A DNA stretch of 64,000 nucleotides from G963676655 sp963676655 (GCA_963676655.2 CAXXKX010000002.1:1580767-1644766); one strand, 5' to 3'; positions 8,777 to 18,191 are shown, counted from the first letter of the stretch. The notes: generated by a model not told the origin, from the letters alone. A program made the numbers and translations.

Positions 8777-8925
8777 ATTTATTATAATCACAAGTCGCTC
8801 TGCGTCAGGACAGCATATGCAAAGTCCTTTCATCTCATTCAATATCGGCATCCGTGGACTTGACAATTTGCGAAAGGCGAATAATATTAAATTGAACATA
8901 TCATAGGAGCGGGGTAAAAGTTAAT

Positions 8926-10695
8926 ATGAGTGCCGACAGATTTGAAGTGATCTTCCCGAAAGACTCGAAACAAGATTCAATTATCAAATCAGCCGGTCTG
9001 TCGATGGAAAAACTTGATGAGCGTCATTATCGACTGCTTGATTCCGACGTGAATATGCTGACCCCTTTGCATTTGAAATTATCCTGCAAGGATATCATCG
9101 AGGTACAGCCGCAAGCGGATGGAAAACTTGTTTTTATCAAGGCTATGCCTTATTTTATGGTCGATGAGCCTGAACCATCTAAACGATCATTTTTCTACAA
9201 GTCGATTGCCCTGTTATGTATGTTGCTTTCGGGTATTCTGTTCCTTATTTGCCTGCTTTTACATTTTTCCACCTATTTCAATCCGGAATTCTATCTGGAG
9301 ACTCAATATGCAGGAGTTATTCACATCGCCACTCTCGCACTGGCGGTGCTTACCATTGTTTTAAGACGTGCGGACAGGAGATTGGATGAAGATAACTTTT
9401 TTGCTTCATCAACTCCTGGCTGGTTATCGAGCATGTGCCGGATTTTAATTTTTTACGCATTGATCAATTTTGTGTTATGCATAATCTTATTGGGTGGCGG
9501 CAGAGGCCGGATCCGGGACGGAAGCTACGCCATGGTAGATGGGGGCAGGGTCATTAGGGAAATATCGAGGATGGAGTGGCTTCGACTTAAGGGAATTGAA
9601 AGCAGGCTGTTTAGCGGCCATTGGCTGGCATTTTCTTTTTATGCGTTAGTCTGCTACATGGGGTGTCTTGGAGTCTTCGCCAGTGAGGAAAAAAAGCGCA
9701 CCACAAATAAGTCTGTGGGAGAAGATAATAATGAAGAGCCTGAAAATGACGGAAAGAGTAAAGCTTTTGAACCGAAATACTTTCGGGGGATCATCAAAAA
9801 AACGCCAGGCATAAAAGATAAAACAGATAGTATATCTGACTGCAAGTCTGTGGAAACTGATTATCTGCCTCCCGCTCTGGAAAAGGATATCAGGCAACGA
9901 ATCGTTAATCTTGAACAGGAATTAGCGCAGCTTGAACAGACAGGGCCGCCGCGTGATGGAGATGACTATGTCGATCTTGACAAAGAAACAGCCAGATGTG
10001 AGCACATTGATGTCTTGAACAGAGCGATATTCAATGAAAAGGTACTGCTGCTTGAGGCCAGGGGAGGGTGTCCGAAAAATCTGGATGCAGTCCTTAGTGC
10101 TGATGGTTCGGATGATTTTGAGTCTGAACTTGAAAGATTGGAGTTATTGCTTGGTGATGATGAAAGAAAAATAACCGCCAAAGATATAACGCTTTTGAGG
10201 TTGAAAAGATATGCTCTTCTTCTTGGTTACCTGATTGCGTTGGGAATTCTTTTTTCCGGCAATTTCTGTTTGATATTGCTGCTTCTGATTATTCTAGTGA
10301 TTTTTGCCGCAAATAATATTAAGCGTATGATTCATGGTATTTCGAAAACACCGTTTACCGGGGAGGCAAGTTGTATCACTATGCTGCCAAATGCCTTATT
10401 CGCACTTTTTACTTCAACATCATTTTTAATCGGGATGTACGTTATGTTAAAGGTGGGGTTTATTGAAGCCATAACCGGAACTGTGGATATAAACTTTGTC
10501 GAACGGGGCTGTCATATGCTGACAAATGGGCAACCGGTTGATGATGCTTTCTGGAGTAGAATGTGTTTTATTCTTGCGTTGCCGTATGTCGGAATAGTTT
10601 TTTTAGGGCTTACAGGAATAATGAATTCTTTCGGAAAAACGTACAAATATGAAAAACGCGTCGGTTTGCTCAGGTTTGTTTCAGGGGATGAGTAA
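8926..10695 (+). CDS. Unrecognised polytopic membrane protein
   Basis: I do not recognise this 589-residue protein. Residues 1-85 look soluble and open with MSADRFEVIFPKD. Hydrophobic segments follow near 92-113, 128-147, 171-190 and 232-252. A charged cytosolic stretch of about 170 residues comes next and includes a likely coiled coil near 314-340 (QRIVNLEQELAQLEQ) and an acidic leucine-rich segment (FESELERLELLLGDD). Further hydrophobic segments lie near 430-465, 487-508 and 548-567. There is no catalytic motif that I can see. GGAG lies about 16 bases upstream of the ATG, with GGGG closer. It is flanked by hairpin repeats on both sides. Confidence 0.6.
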   Translation: MSADRFEVIFPKDSKQDSIIKSAGLSMEKLDERHYRLLDSDVNMLTPLHLKLSCKDIIEVQPQADGKLVFIKAMPYFMVDEPEPSKRSFFYKSIALLCMLLSGILFLICLLLHFSTYFNPEFYLETQYAGVIHIATLALAVLTIVLRRADRRLDEDNFFASSTPGWLSSMCRILIFYALINFVLCIILLGGGRGRIRDGSYAMVDGGRVIREISRMEWLRLKGIESRLFSGHWLAFSFYALVCYMGCLGVFASEEKKRTTNKSVGEDNNEEPENDGKSKAFEPKYFRGIIKKTPGIKDKTDSISDCKSVETDYLPPALEKDIRQRIVNLEQELAQLEQTGPPRDGDDYVDLDKETARCEHIDVLNRAIFNEKVLLLEARGGCPKNLDAVLSADGSDDFESELERLELLLGDDERKITAKDITLLRLKRYALLLGYLIALGILFSGNFCLILLLLIILVIFAANNIKRMIHGISKTPFTGEASCITMLPNALFALFTSTSFLIGMYVMLKVGFIEAITGTVDINFVERGCHMLTNGQPVDDAFWSRMCFILALPYVGIVFLGLTGIMNSFGKTYKYEKRVGLLRFVSGDE

Positions 10696-10916
10696 ATGAT
10701 AGAAAAAAACTGCATGAATTATGAAATATGGCAGATCAGAACGGTTTTGACCTTCTGGATGCAAAATGTTGTGCTGCTGAAGGTGTGCCAGTTAATAAAC
10801 GCGGCATATATGTTTTGCGGTTATCAGCATTGCAGTTTCCGCGACGTTGTTAATTGTTAATTAACATGGGGGAGTGTCGCTGTCCACAACAGTTTAGTCG
10901 TATTATACATTACATT

Positions 10917-11028
10917 GGAGCGCCGCAGGCCAGTGCAGTAAATGTATTTTTTCGGAGCGCCGCAGGCCACTGCGGCAAATGTATTTTTTCGGAGCGCCGC
11001 AGGCCACTGCGGCATTGTGTTTTCTTCC
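10917..11028. repeat. Three tandem copies of a 37-bp hairpin repeat
   Basis: Copies begin at 10917, 10954 and 10991, exactly 37 bases apart. Each reads GGAGCGCCGCAGGCCACTGC followed by GGC. The first two copies then carry an AAATGTATTTTTT tail, so each looks like a stem-loop with a T-tract. The first copy has lost pairing in the right arm (CAGTGCAGT). Partial copies follow at 11054-11071 and, in reverse orientation, at 11166-11186. Confidence 0.9.
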
Positions 11029-11165
11029 AATTGATAATTCTTATGTACTCTTTCAGGCCACTGCGGCATTGATATTGAAATTTATATTCTTCATTGAATT
11101 GATGATGAAAGTATCTTCATGCGGCAATATAAACGGTTTCGATTTGCCTGACATCTGTGAAATGT

Positions 11166-11186
11166 CGCAGTGGCCTGCGGCGCTCC
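11166..11186 (-). repeat. GC-rich hairpin repeat, inverted copy
   Basis: CGCAGTGGCCTGCGGCGCTC is the reverse complement of the element at 8751 and 10917-11028, preceded by GT instead of GC so that the outermost pair is lost. Confidence 0.7.
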
Positions 11187-11447
11187 CAATAAATTGCAAT
11201 TTTATCTCATTTCAGTGATTTGTTTTACCGAAATATGGTCCAGTGTTTATCGTTATTAATTTGTATTTCACGTTATAAACCAATATATTTAAAATGAGGA
11301 AATTAATAAACAGAGTAAGAAAAGTAAAGTGCGGAGGCTGGTTCCAAAGTTTTTTCTGTTTATATGGCTGCACTTTAATAATTGCGAGTTATTCGGCATA
11401 AAAGTTAATCTAATTAAAGATGAAGTTATACTCCTGAAAAGAAATTA

Positions 11448-12386
11448 ATGATGCGTATTAAAATTTATATTGTTATTACTTGTTTATTATCAACAATAGC
11501 AGGGATATTTATTGGTTATCAACTGAATAAGCCCAGGAAGTTGGATTCTTGGAGAGTTAAATATGATCTTGAAAATGGTAAATGCCTTGAGATCCACAAT
11601 CCATATATAGGAAATAAAATTGGCAGAATGATATTGTCTGACATCAATAGTGAATGCATCAACATCGATATTTGGTTTAACTATGATGGTTCTGTTGACG
11701 AGTTTGTCAGGAGCACCCCTGATTATTGTTTCACAAGTAAATACGATATGAAAGGTTTTTTGACGAAACAAATTGTAATAGATAGAAAAAACAAAGAATA
11801 CAAAGTAATTAATCTGAAAAATGAAAATAATTCAGCAGTAGTCAAGCCTGATGGTCTAACCGCAGTGCTTGAATTTAATCCTGTTCAGGACGTAAAACAG
11901 AAACATATAGCCCTTATTTTAAAAATATATAATAATACAGTTGCGAATATAACAATGCGTAACCCGTTGGAAACTGTGAGATTTGGAGGCATGTCTATTC
12001 CTGCCGGCTTACAGCTTCTCCCGAACATTCGACATTGCACTGATACTTCACTTGACGCTCCTCCAATACCCCGGCCAGTTGAGCTTCTGTTCTGTAAAAT
12101 CACGCAAGCTGGCCTAGTAAAAGATATGAATGCCAAAGAGGTTGAAGAGAAGAGTTATTGGTCTATTGCCCCCAAGTCATATATGGTTCTCGGACTCGTG
12201 TTTTCTAAATTTCGCACAATTCAATCATCAGGACCGAATGGAAATCCTAAAACCGCGAAAGCGTTAAAGCCCGGGGAGTATAAACTATCAGTTGGAGGTT
12301 ATTTAAACTTAAAACGTGATGCGGATGGTGAATTTGGATTAATAGAGATTGCATATCGGAATTTTGATATAAAGGTGAAGGAATAA
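11448..12386 (+). CDS. Unrecognised membrane-anchored or secreted protein
   Basis: This 312-residue product is not recognised. The N-terminus (IKIYIVITCLLSTIAGIFIG) is one hydrophobic segment, either an uncleaved anchor or a signal sequence. The remainder is predicted to be extracytoplasmic and beta-rich, with VLEFNPVQDVKQKHIALILK and a C-terminal LKPGEYKLSVGGYLNLK segment suggesting an immunoglobulin-like or transglutaminase-adjacent beta domain; that reading is weak. Two ATG codons stand in tandem, with only AAGAAA as a possible ribosome binding site. The gene is noticeably more AT-rich than the sugar genes around it. The neighbours give no functional hint. Confidence 0.55.
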   Translation: MMRIKIYIVITCLLSTIAGIFIGYQLNKPRKLDSWRVKYDLENGKCLEIHNPYIGNKIGRMILSDINSECINIDIWFNYDGSVDEFVRSTPDYCFTSKYDMKGFLTKQIVIDRKNKEYKVINLKNENNSAVVKPDGLTAVLEFNPVQDVKQKHIALILKIYNNTVANITMRNPLETVRFGGMSIPAGLQLLPNIRHCTDTSLDAPPIPRPVELLFCKITQAGLVKDMNAKEVEEKSYWSIAPKSYMVLGLVFSKFRTIQSSGPNGNPKTAKALKPGEYKLSVGGYLNLKRDADGEFGLIEIAYRNFDIKVKE

Positions 12387-12450
12387 CAAGTTAAAAATCG
12401 AGCTTGTGCTATCCAGCAGTCTCCGTCCTTAAGTCTTATGTTTTAGATGC

Positions 12451-12550
12451 TTAATTTTGCCAAAGGCAAAACAAAAGAAACAGTATTCTTCCGTGCTTTT
12501 TTAGTGATTTCCGTGGTTAATAAACTTTCTTTTCGTGTTTTTCGTGGTAA
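12451..12550. repeat. Dispersed repeat, second copy
   Basis: TTTTGCC (12455-12461) pairs with GGCAAAA (12465-12471) around loop AAA. It is followed by an AGTATTC word, CGTGC, GTGATTTCCGTGG and TTCGTGTTTTTCGTGG. The order and wording parallel bases 21-120 of the window. Confidence 0.5.
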
Positions 12551-12582
12551 AAAAATTCCCCGGCCAGTTATGACCGGGGAAT
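12549..12582 (-). terminator. Terminator of the GH4 gene
   Basis: ATTCCCCGG (12555-12563) pairs perfectly with CCGGGGAAT (12574-12582). Read on the minus strand, the stem is followed by seven T residues, so it ends the GH4 transcript. On the plus strand it is followed by ATGTTTTTT and may also stop the 11448-12386 transcript. Between it and the GH4 stop lies another small palindrome, CCGGGACGTTCCCGG (12642-12656). Confidence 0.8.
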
Positions 12583-12675
12583 ATGTTTTTTCATCTCTGC
12601 TGCCGTAGCACAAAGTGCGAAGCTTGGAGCAGAAGATCGCACCGGGACGTTCCCGGAGCCATCCGTCGCACGGAT

Positions 12676-14013
12676 TTATTTGAATTCCGGCAGCATGTCG
12701 CCGTGAGCTTCAATCAATTCGTCACACATATCGCGGATTTCATCAAGAGTCAATTCAGCGCTGGTATGCGGATCGAGCATCGCGGCATGATAGATGGCAT
12801 CCTTGTTGCCGGTAACCGCAGCTTCAATCGTCAGCAGATGGACGTTGATGTGATTGCGGTTCAGGGCGGCCAGCTGTTCGGGCAGGGCGCCGACCGCACA
12901 ACCTTGAACGCCTGCGGCATCAACCAGACACGGTACTTCGACAACCGCTTCATCCGGCAGATTGGAGATAAGGCCGTAATTCAGGACGTTGCCGCCGATT
13001 TTGATCGGAACGTTGGTCGTAATCGCGTCCATGATCTCTGAACCGTACTCATGGGTTCGTTCGTGGGTCAGGCACGGGTTGTCAACCAGTTCTTTGCTCT
13101 GCTTCGACCATTTGGCAATCTGATTGACACAACGGCGCGGATATTCATCCAGCGGAATATTGAATTCATCGATCAGGTGCGGATACTGTTTCTTGATCCA
13201 GTAGGGGAAGTATTCTGCGCTGTGTTCGCTGGATTCGGTCAAATAGTAGCCGAAATAATCCATCAAAGCCAGACGAATAATATTCCCGGATTTCTCTTCT
13301 TTCGGGGCCTTGCGCCATTCAGCTACTTTCTGTTTGGCCAGTTCGCGTACTTCCGGATAGATGTCTTTGCCGTCTTTGGTAATTTCCAGCAGCCATCCCA
13401 TATGGTTGATTCCGGCAATATAATCGCGAACAGAGTCATCGTATTCCATGCCGAGGGTTTCCAGCAGGGATTTTGAACAAACCTGAACCGAGTGGCAGAG
13501 ACCGACCGTATTGACGTCGGTGTAACGCTGCATTGCGCCGGTCAGCATGCTCATCGGGTTGGTATAGTTGAGGAACCAGGTATCGGGACAGACTTCTTCC
13601 ATATCGTCGGCAAATTCGAACATCACCGGGATGGTTCGCAGGGCGCGGAAAATCCCGCCGATGCCGATGGTGTCGGCAATAGTTTGTTGTAAACCGTATT
13701 TCTTGGGAATTTCAAAGTCGATAACGGTTGAAGGCTCATAGCCACCGACCTGAATGGCATTAACGACAAAGTTGGAGTCGCGCAGCGCTTCCTTGCGGTT
13801 TTCCGGGCCGAGATGAGCGGTGATGGTCGCACGGTTGTCATTGATGTTGGCGTTCAGAATATCGATCATTTTTTTTGATTCATTCAGGCGGCCGCCGTCG
13901 ATGTCATACAACGCGATCTGTGAATCCTTCAGTGACTCGCGAGTCATGCAGTCACCCAGGACGTTTTTAGCGAAAACCGTACTGCCGGCTCCCATAAAAG
14001 TGATTTTAGGCAT
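12676..14013 (-). CDS. melA: GH4 alpha-galactosidase-type glycosidase
   Basis: This 445-residue enzyme belongs to glycoside hydrolase family 4, whose members use NAD+ and a divalent metal, oxidise C3 of the sugar and cleave by elimination. The Rossmann motif is FMGAGS (residues 6-11). The metal site is Cys173-His174 in GLCHSVQ. The CHSVQ form is characteristic of the MelA-type alpha-galactosidases rather than the alpha-glucosidase or 6-phospho-beta-glucosidase branches. NYTNPM (about 149-154) and AGINHMGW (near 205) are also typical. There is AAGGAAAAG upstream of the ATG. It is transcribed away from an AraC regulator with a 126-bp shared promoter region, so induction by an alpha-galactoside or related sugar is likely. 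Alternative GH4 substrates such as alpha-glucuronides cannot be excluded. Confidence 0.85.
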   Translation of the reverse strand: MPKITFMGAGSTVFAKNVLGDCMTRESLKDSQIALYDIDGGRLNESKKMIDILNANINDNRATITAHLGPENRKEALRDSNFVVNAIQVGGYEPSTVIDFEIPKKYGLQQTIADTIGIGGIFRALRTIPVMFEFADDMEEVCPDTWFLNYTNPMSMLTGAMQRYTDVNTVGLCHSVQVCSKSLLETLGMEYDDSVRDYIAGINHMGWLLEITKDGKDIYPEVRELAKQKVAEWRKAPKEEKSGNIIRLALMDYFGYYLTESSEHSAEYFPYWIKKQYPHLIDEFNIPLDEYPRRCVNQIAKWSKQSKELVDNPCLTHERTHEYGSEIMDAITTNVPIKIGGNVLNYGLISNLPDEAVVEVPCLVDAAGVQGCAVGALPEQLAALNRNHINVHLLTIEAAVTGNKDAIYHAAMLDPHTSAELTLDEIRDMCDELIEAHGDMLPEFK

Positions 14014-14068
14014 TTTTCTTTTCCTTGGTTTATTAACGAAAAATTGTTTATAGTAATTGCGTTTGCTA

Positions 14069-14098
14069 ATAATATGCTGTATATTTAGGATAAATCAA
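14069..14098 (-). promoter_or_regulatory. Candidate promoter of the GH4 gene
   Basis: On the minus strand TTGATT (14093-14098) and TATTAT (14069-14074) are spaced by 18 bases. They lie in the divergent region shared with the AraC gene. Confidence 0.4.
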
Positions 14099-14139
14099 GT
14101 TTGGTTTAAGTATAAAATAATGCTTTGAATGGTAAAATC

Positions 14140-15000
14140 ATGCTGTCTGATCTTAGTTCTCTTCCAATAAAAACTGAAGGTTTTTTCTTTCCCGAGCGAA
14201 TAACCCCGCTTCATGCCATGCTGACCAATTGCGGTCATAATATCGAGTATTCCACCAACTATCGCTGGGATGGGATGATGCGCGGACCGAAGAGTCTGGC
14301 AATCTGGCAGTACACGGTATCCGGAGAAGGGGCGCTGCTCTACAAGGGGCAGGAGTACCGCCTGCCGGCCGGACATGCCATGATGGTTGAAGTTCCTCAG
14401 AAGAGTACTTATTTTTTCCCGCCCGGATCTGAAAGCTGGGAGTTTCTGTTTATCAGTCTTAACGGCAGCGAGGTAATGCGTCTCTGGCGCGACGCGGTAA
14501 AACAGAATGGTCCGGTGGTAAATCTTGGTGATAATTCCGAACCGGTCATGACGGCGCTGAAACTGATCCGGAACGGATTTGCCGGTCGCATCAACAATCC
14601 GTATATCGCTTCCGCTTTTGCTTATGAATTTGTTCTTAGTCTGGTTGCCTACATCCTGCCGCAAGGGAATCGCGGTCAGGAAAGGCCGGAGTTCCTGAAT
14701 GACGTCATTTCATATTGTCTGGAACATCCGGACGGCGATCTTTCAGTCGACGTGCTGGCGGAAGTTGCCGGCTACAGCCGCTATCATTTCAGCCGGGAGT
14801 TTCATCGATTCCAGGGTATGCCTCCGGCAGAGTTTGTCAATCAGCTGCGAATAAAACTGGCGGTCCGCCTGCTGCAAACTGAAAAATTCTCGGTAAAGGA
14901 GATTGCCGATCGCTGCGGTTTCAACAGTGCCAGCTATTTCAGCAAGGTTTTCCGCAAATATCAGGGGATCGCGCCGGGAGATTTCCGTTCAAGCCGGTGA
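14140..15000 (+). CDS. AraC-family transcriptional regulator (GH4-linked)
   Basis: This 286-residue regulator has an N-terminal cupin-like sugar-sensing domain (SGEGALLYKGQEYRLPAGHA) and a C-terminal double helix-turn-helix. The DNA-binding part shows LSVDVLAEVAGYSRYHFSRE and then VKEIADRCGFNSASYFSKVF, ending with the usual GIAPGDFR. The ATG at 14140 is preferred over a TTG five codons upstream. It is divergent from the GH4 alpha-galactosidase gene, the usual arrangement for a local activator. Its stop lies only 2 bases from the stop of the convergent PBP2 gene, with no terminator visible between them. Confidence 0.9.
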   Translation: MLSDLSSLPIKTEGFFFPERITPLHAMLTNCGHNIEYSTNYRWDGMMRGPKSLAIWQYTVSGEGALLYKGQEYRLPAGHAMMVEVPQKSTYFFPPGSESWEFLFISLNGSEVMRLWRDAVKQNGPVVNLGDNSEPVMTALKLIRNGFAGRINNPYIASAFAYEFVLSLVAYILPQGNRGQERPEFLNDVISYCLEHPDGDLSVDVLAEVAGYSRYHFSREFHRFQGMPPAEFVNQLRIKLAVRLLQTEKFSVKEIADRCGFNSASYFSKVFRKYQGIAPGDFRSSR

Positions 15001-15002
15001 GT

Positions 15003-16817
15003 TTACTGACTGCCCCGGCGCAGATAAGTGGTAAAGAATTCGGCGGCCAGAGGCGCGCAGGTTTTGCCGCCGCTGCTGCCGTTTTCGATCAGGATCGCAA
15101 TTGCGTAATTAGTTCCGGCATGTTTGCCGAAGCCGATAAACCAGGTGTTCTTATGCCGGTTGCTGCGACTGCCGACTTCAGCTGTTCCGGTTTTTCCGGA
15201 CAGGGTTATGGCCGGATTCAGGGCGTTTCTGCCGCTGCCGTGAGGGGCGTTTACCACCCTGAACATACCTTCTTTGACTATTGCCAGATTCGCGGCTGAC
15301 GCGGGGAGGCGACCGACCGTCTCAGGTTTTGAACTGTATAGGCGGTTGCCGTAGTGGTCGCGGATTTCTTTCAGCAGCATCGGCCGCATGATTTTGCCGT
15401 CATTAGCATAAGCGGAGGCCAGTACCGCCGCCTGTAAAGGCGTTATCAGAATCATTCCCTGGCCGATTGAGGTTAAAGCTGTATCGAACGCAGTCCAGCG
15501 TCTGCCGGTCAGGTGGTACTTGGTCATGCGGTCGGGCAACAGTCCTTTTTTTTCCGGCAGGACAAATCCGGTTTTCCGTCCAATTCCGGCATCTTTCAGA
15601 AAACTGCTGATTTTTTCAATCCCCAGAGTGAGGCCGTTTTCCACGAAAAAATCATTGCACGAAACCTGCAGGGCGGAAACCACATCCATTTTCCCGTGAT
15701 GTCCGGTGCAGTGAATTCTGGCGTTACCAATTTCAGTATGGCCGTTGCAGGTTACGGTGCTGTATCTGGACATACCGTTTTCCAGCAGCGCCATCCCGAT
15801 CAGCGGTTTGACAATAGATCCCGGAGCGTAAGTTCCCATTACGGCCCGGTTCAGCATGCAAGTGTCTTGCGAGGTGATCAGCTTGCCGATTTGGGACGGT
15901 GTGGTTTGGTCCATTGAATAGGCGGGGGATGAGGCCATGGCTATTACTGCTCCAGTGTCGGCGTTCATCACGACAATTGCGCCCTTTTGTCCTTTCAGCA
16001 GTTCTTCCGCGATATGCTGAGCCCGGAAGTTGATTGTCAGCACTATATCATTTCCATTTTCCGCCGCGATGTCTTCGCCCAAAGGTTCGTAAATGAAGCC
16101 CAGATTATCCACTCTGACCAGACTTATGCCGGGAAGTCCGCGAAGACCGCGAATTTTAGAAGAAATCTGATCCGCCGAATCGAAGGCTTTTTCCAGACCG
16201 GTTTTACCGATGTGGTCAGGACGGTAAAAATTGATCGAAAAATCATCCAGATCCTCGGCTTTAGTCGGGTCGGCTTTGCGGGTATATCCGAGCAAATGGC
16301 AGGCGGTAATGCCGTGCGGATAAAATCGTTTTGCCCGGCTTTCCAGTGACAACCCCTGAATCCCCGGCCTGTGTTCATATAAAATTCCACGTTCCTGTTC
16401 AGAAAGGTCACGGAAGATACACATCGGCAGACCGGGTTTTTTACGCAGGATTTTCGCTTTGGTCAGACCGGGTTTGCGTCCTATCAGGTTTGCCAGTTCC
16501 TGTTCTTTTTCCAGAATGTGCTTGATTGTATTATCGCGTCGGCCCGGACGACGCATTTCCTCAAGATAGAAATACGCGTCAAACGCCGGTTTATTGGCAA
16601 CCAGCGGTATGTCGTCGCTGGTGAATATCCGGCCCCGAATGGAGGGACGTCTGATACGGCGGATCGATTGTCCGGAAATTCGTTGCCGGTATTGTTCGCC
16701 GCGATAAAGCTGTTCACGCCAAAGTTTGATTTCCAGAACTATAAAAGCCGCGAAAATAATAATGCCGATAATCAGCAATCTGGTAACCGGAACCGGTATT
16801 TTTGAATTTATCGGCAT
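15003..16817 (-). CDS. mrdA: Penicillin-binding protein 2 (peptidoglycan transpeptidase)
   Basis: PBP2 (604 residues) crosslinks peptidoglycan during cell elongation, working with the Mre proteins in the inner membrane. Residues 11-30 form the membrane anchor. The pedestal domain follows, with RRPSIRGRIF near residue 60. The transpeptidase domain carries all three motifs: Ser334-x-x-Lys337 in PGSIVKP, SCN (386-388), and KTG (542-544) in SGKTGTAE. The start has GGGAGCG 6 bases upstream and lies one base after the mreD stop. The gene is last in the FabK-like, mreC, mreD, mrdA operon. Confidence 0.93.
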   Translation of the reverse strand: MPINSKIPVPVTRLLIIGIIIFAAFIVLEIKLWREQLYRGEQYRQRISGQSIRRIRRPSIRGRIFTSDDIPLVANKPAFDAYFYLEEMRRPGRRDNTIKHILEKEQELANLIGRKPGLTKAKILRKKPGLPMCIFRDLSEQERGILYEHRPGIQGLSLESRAKRFYPHGITACHLLGYTRKADPTKAEDLDDFSINFYRPDHIGKTGLEKAFDSADQISSKIRGLRGLPGISLVRVDNLGFIYEPLGEDIAAENGNDIVLTINFRAQHIAEELLKGQKGAIVVMNADTGAVIAMASSPAYSMDQTTPSQIGKLITSQDTCMLNRAVMGTYAPGSIVKPLIGMALLENGMSRYSTVTCNGHTEIGNARIHCTGHHGKMDVVSALQVSCNDFFVENGLTLGIEKISSFLKDAGIGRKTGFVLPEKKGLLPDRMTKYHLTGRRWTAFDTALTSIGQGMILITPLQAAVLASAYANDGKIMRPMLLKEIRDHYGNRLYSSKPETVGRLPASAANLAIVKEGMFRVVNAPHGSGRNALNPAITLSGKTGTAEVGSRSNRHKNTWFIGFGKHAGTNYAIAILIENGSSGGKTCAPLAAEFFTTYLRRGSQ

Positions 16818-16818
16818 T

Positions 16819-17331
16819 TTATCGCTCCCGGCTCAGAATTCTGGTTCGTGCGTCCTGATAACGGAAGAGTCCGCAGCGAACCGCAATCCAGTCGAAAAAG
16901 CCGACCGTGACCGGCATCAGGATCGCCCCGGCGACAGCGCTGACCGCCAGGGACGACAGAATAAGCACCCACTGATGATGAATGTCAATTACCGATAATT
17001 GAGCCAGCAGAGATAACGCGGCCATAACCAGAATGCCGGGCAGACTGCTCAGGATAGGATGCTGGACCTCTGTTTTATAGGGCCACCATGCCCCGAATCC
17101 GGCGACACCCGGTAAACACAGCAAGGCCAGGAAATCTGTTGTTCCGCAAAGTCCGACAAGGCAGATTGCCGTAAGAAACGAGCAAATAATCCCCACTCTC
17201 GGCCCGTAAGTTACTGAGATGTAGAAAATAGTCAGTGCCGCGGCTGGAATATAGAGTCCGAGTATCCGGAACAGCATCTGACTCAGAATGCCGGTGAACA
17301 GCGTCAGAAAACAGAATGCCGCCGGACTCAT
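16819..17331 (-). CDS. mreD: Rod shape-determining protein MreD
   Basis: This 170-residue protein is nearly all hydrophobic, with five or so membrane spans (AAFCFLTLFTGILSQMLF at the start, AALTIFYISVTYGPRVGI, AVAGAILMPVTVGFFDW at the end). That matches the length and character of MreD, the inner-membrane partner of MreC and PBP2. It overlaps the mreC stop by four bases and is followed immediately by mrdA. Primary sequence of MreD is poorly conserved, so the call leans strongly on position. Confidence 0.82.
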   Translation of the reverse strand: MSPAAFCFLTLFTGILSQMLFRILGLYIPAAALTIFYISVTYGPRVGIICSFLTAICLVGLCGTTDFLALLCLPGVAGFGAWWPYKTEVQHPILSSLPGILVMAALSLLAQLSVIDIHHQWVLILSSLAVSAVAGAILMPVTVGFFDWIAVRCGLFRYQDARTRILSRER

Positions 17332-18191
17332 TTTTTCTCCCTTGTCATAACCAGAACAAAGTAAATGGCCTGCAAATCAACCGCCGGACGCAGTTTTGCG
17401 CTTAAATAAAGGCGTTGTCCGAGTTCCAATTCTCCGTGGCTTGGCAGATCAAGTTTGCCGACATAGAGATTGGACGGAATCGCGGCATCGAAACCGGCTG
17501 TATAAACCGGTGCATCCTGACGGTATTTCAAGCCTTTCGGCAGGAATTCCGCTTTAGCAAAAAATCCGTTGCTGTCGTGACCGCCGCCGGAAAGTCCGGC
17601 CGAAGTGCCGACACCGCTGATAATGATCGATAAACGGCAGTCAGGATTAACCAGGGTTGCGATATTGGCGGTATCTTCGGTTACGCTGACGACCCGGCCG
17701 AGGACCGCGGGAATGATCCGGGTACGGTGAAAATACGGGACCACTACGATCGAGCCGACTTTGATTCCGCTTTTTGAGCCGCTGTCAATAGTCAGCCCGC
17801 CGGCCCAGTCGAGTGGATCGCGCATCAACGGACGGGCGTATACATACTGAAATCCGGTCCGGGGGGATATTTTGAGGAGACGTCGCAGTTCCTCGTTTTC
17901 CAGTTCCAGCGGGGCGGCTTGCGCCACCTGGGTGGACAGCCGGATATTTTCCTGCATCAAGCGCTCCATCTCCATTGCCAGTTCCGACTTGGAACGGAGT
18001 AAAAGAGATTTGTTGGAAACTGATACCCTGGCTTTTTCCGGCAGAACCAGGAACGGGGCGAAAAACGACCGGGTGATTCGTGAAGTGAACTGTCTGGCCG
18101 CGGGAAAGCACAGAATTATCAATAACAGCAACCCGGTTACTGCGATCGCGTAATCAGGCGCTTTTCTGTTTTTTCTGCGTGAACGCGGCAT
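17328..18191 (-). CDS. mreC: Rod shape-determining protein MreC
   Basis: MreC (287 residues) is a bitopic periplasmic scaffold of the elongasome. A basic N-terminus (MPRSRRKNRK) precedes one membrane span at about 14-32. A coiled coil follows at about 58-98 (LAMEMERLMQENIRLST, LELENEELRRLL). The beta domain starts with YVYARPLMRDP and contains SGSKSGIKVGSIVV and GRVVSVTEDTANIATLVNP, all typical of MreC. The actin homologue MreB, usually encoded next to it, is not in this window; a FabK-like gene sits in front instead. Confidence 0.92.
   Translation of the reverse strand: MPRSRRKNRKAPDYAIAVTGLLLLIILCFPAARQFTSRITRSFFAPFLVLPEKARVSVSNKSLLLRSKSELAMEMERLMQENIRLSTQVAQAAPLELENEELRRLLKISPRTGFQYVYARPLMRDPLDWAGGLTIDSGSKSGIKVGSIVVVPYFHRTRIIPAVLGRVVSVTEDTANIATLVNPDCRLSIIISGVGTSAGLSGGGHDSNGFFAKAEFLPKGLKYRQDAPVYTAGFDAAIPSNLYVGKLDLPSHGELELGQRLYLSAKLRPAVDLQAIYFVLVMTREKK

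Larger units (their letters stand above)
10696..11447. other. Gene-poor spacer holding the hairpin repeat cluster
   Basis: No gene is well supported. A 41-codon frame (10728-10853) has ordinary-looking codon use but no ribosome binding site. Most of the stretch holds copies of the GCCGCAG/CTGCGGC hairpin element. The 3' part (11220-11447) is AT-rich without visible structure. Confidence 0.5.

Noticed and set aside
10728..10853. 41-codon frame after the large membrane protein
   Set aside because: Codon use looks ordinary but there is no ribosome binding site and no recognisable similarity.
12642..12656. Second terminator between the GH4 stop and the main hairpin
   Set aside because: The palindrome CCGGGACGTTCCCGG has no T-tract; the downstream hairpin is the better terminator.
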